Source: Rutidosis leptorrhynchoides
Lineage: Eukaryota; Streptophyta; Magnoliopsida; Asterales; Asteraceae
Reading direction: 5' to 3'
Length of the DNA: 64,000 nt
Assembly (NCBI RefSeq): GCF_046630445.1
Contig: NC_092333.1
Coordinates: forward strand, 99,346,001-99,410,000
Shown here: positions 63,861 to 64,000 of the stretch, piece after piece
How positions within the stretch are numbered: position 1 is the first letter of the stretch
Layout: each line of letters opens with the position of its first letter
The notes under the pieces: model-generated
The model's input: only the letters and a program-made list of their open reading frames with translations
Told to the model about the DNA's origin: nothing
Databases searched by the model: none
Translations under genes and position numbers: made by a program

Positions 63861-64000
63861 ATGGAATTCGTCATTAGTTCAAGTCACTCGGATTCCGAAA
63901 TGGAATCCCACTCAAGCTCCGAAAGCAGTGTGACCGGAATGGATCAAAAAATCAGCCATCATCTATTCTGGATGAATTGGGGATGGGTTCGTAGCCTTCT
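63861..64000 (+). CDS. Start of an ORF in the gypsy leader, cut by the window edge
   Basis: ATG at 63861 opens a frame with no stop to the edge (46 complete codons). It reads MEFVISSSHSDSEMESHSSS, a Ser/acid-rich start, and then QKISHHLFWMNWGWVR. It is not a Gag start of the kind seen in the other gypsy elements here. By position it matches their extra ORFs. Confidence 0.5.
   Translation, partial: MEFVISSSHSDSEMESHSSSESSVTGMDQKISHHLFWMNWGWVRSL

Larger units (their letters stand above)
46797..64000 (+). mobile_element. Ty3/gypsy element, 5' part, split by another gypsy
   Basis: A long LTR starts tgtgacgacccgg at 46797, is interrupted at 48180 by the 13.1-kb gypsy (target duplication tttct), resumes at 61284 and ends at about 63452. 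A primer site and leader follow, then an ORF that runs off the right edge. Part of the LTR (62800-63000) matches, in inverse orientation, the LTR of the inserted gypsy, so the two families are related. Gag and pol lie outside the window. Confidence 0.8.

Overview
The window is nuclear DNA from a flowering plant. It is AT-rich, has GT-AG introns, plant-type LTR retrotransposons primed by initiator tRNA-Met, a LINE, a SINE and one plant cell-wall gene. Several LTR sequences look like ones common in Asteraceae, but that placement is from memory and not proven. Only one ordinary host gene is clear; nearly everything else is nested mobile DNA.

Layout. 1-2408 is the 5' part of a minus-strand Ty1/copia element. 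2409-6906 is degraded intergenic DNA with exon-like remnants, a Helitron-like terminus and a GC-rich hairpin cluster. 6907-12216 is a copia-type element that carries gag but no pol (TR-GAG type, TSD tttcc). Its gag is split by a 2.9-kb solo gypsy LTR (7877-10809, TSD aagga). 12414 to about 32530 is an old minus-strand copia, broken by a second copia (14090-19163, TSD cgtat) and by a complete 11.8-kb Ty3/gypsy element (20079-31859, TSD tgcat) of the same family as the solo LTR.

33227-44420 is a six-exon polygalacturonase-like (GH28) gene on the plus strand, predicted 482 aa. A SINE sits in intron 3. Intron 4 is about 8 kb because it holds a 629-bp tandem duplication and a complete copia (37230-43218, TSD gcctc) whose LTRs look identical and whose gag and pol are open, so it inserted very recently.

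45194-46796 is a decayed LINE, cut off by the 5' LTR of a plus-strand gypsy element that runs off the right edge (46797-64000). A complete 13.1-kb minus-strand gypsy (48181-61278, TSD tttct) lies inside that LTR. Its gag-pol is one open frame of 1525 codons. Between its primer-binding site and gag it carries two further sense ORFs: an F-box protein resembling the plant At2g35280-like family, and an acidic protein with repeats. The other two gypsy elements also have non-gag ORFs in this position.

Main points for a second look: the F-box gene inside a retrotransposon and a PPT/LTR-like scar beside it; a 41-bp leader motif shared, at the same distance from the primer site, by the gag-only element and the pol-bearing copia (one mismatch); and the young copia within the polygalacturonase intron. 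All boundaries and domain calls come from reading the sequence; no database search was run.
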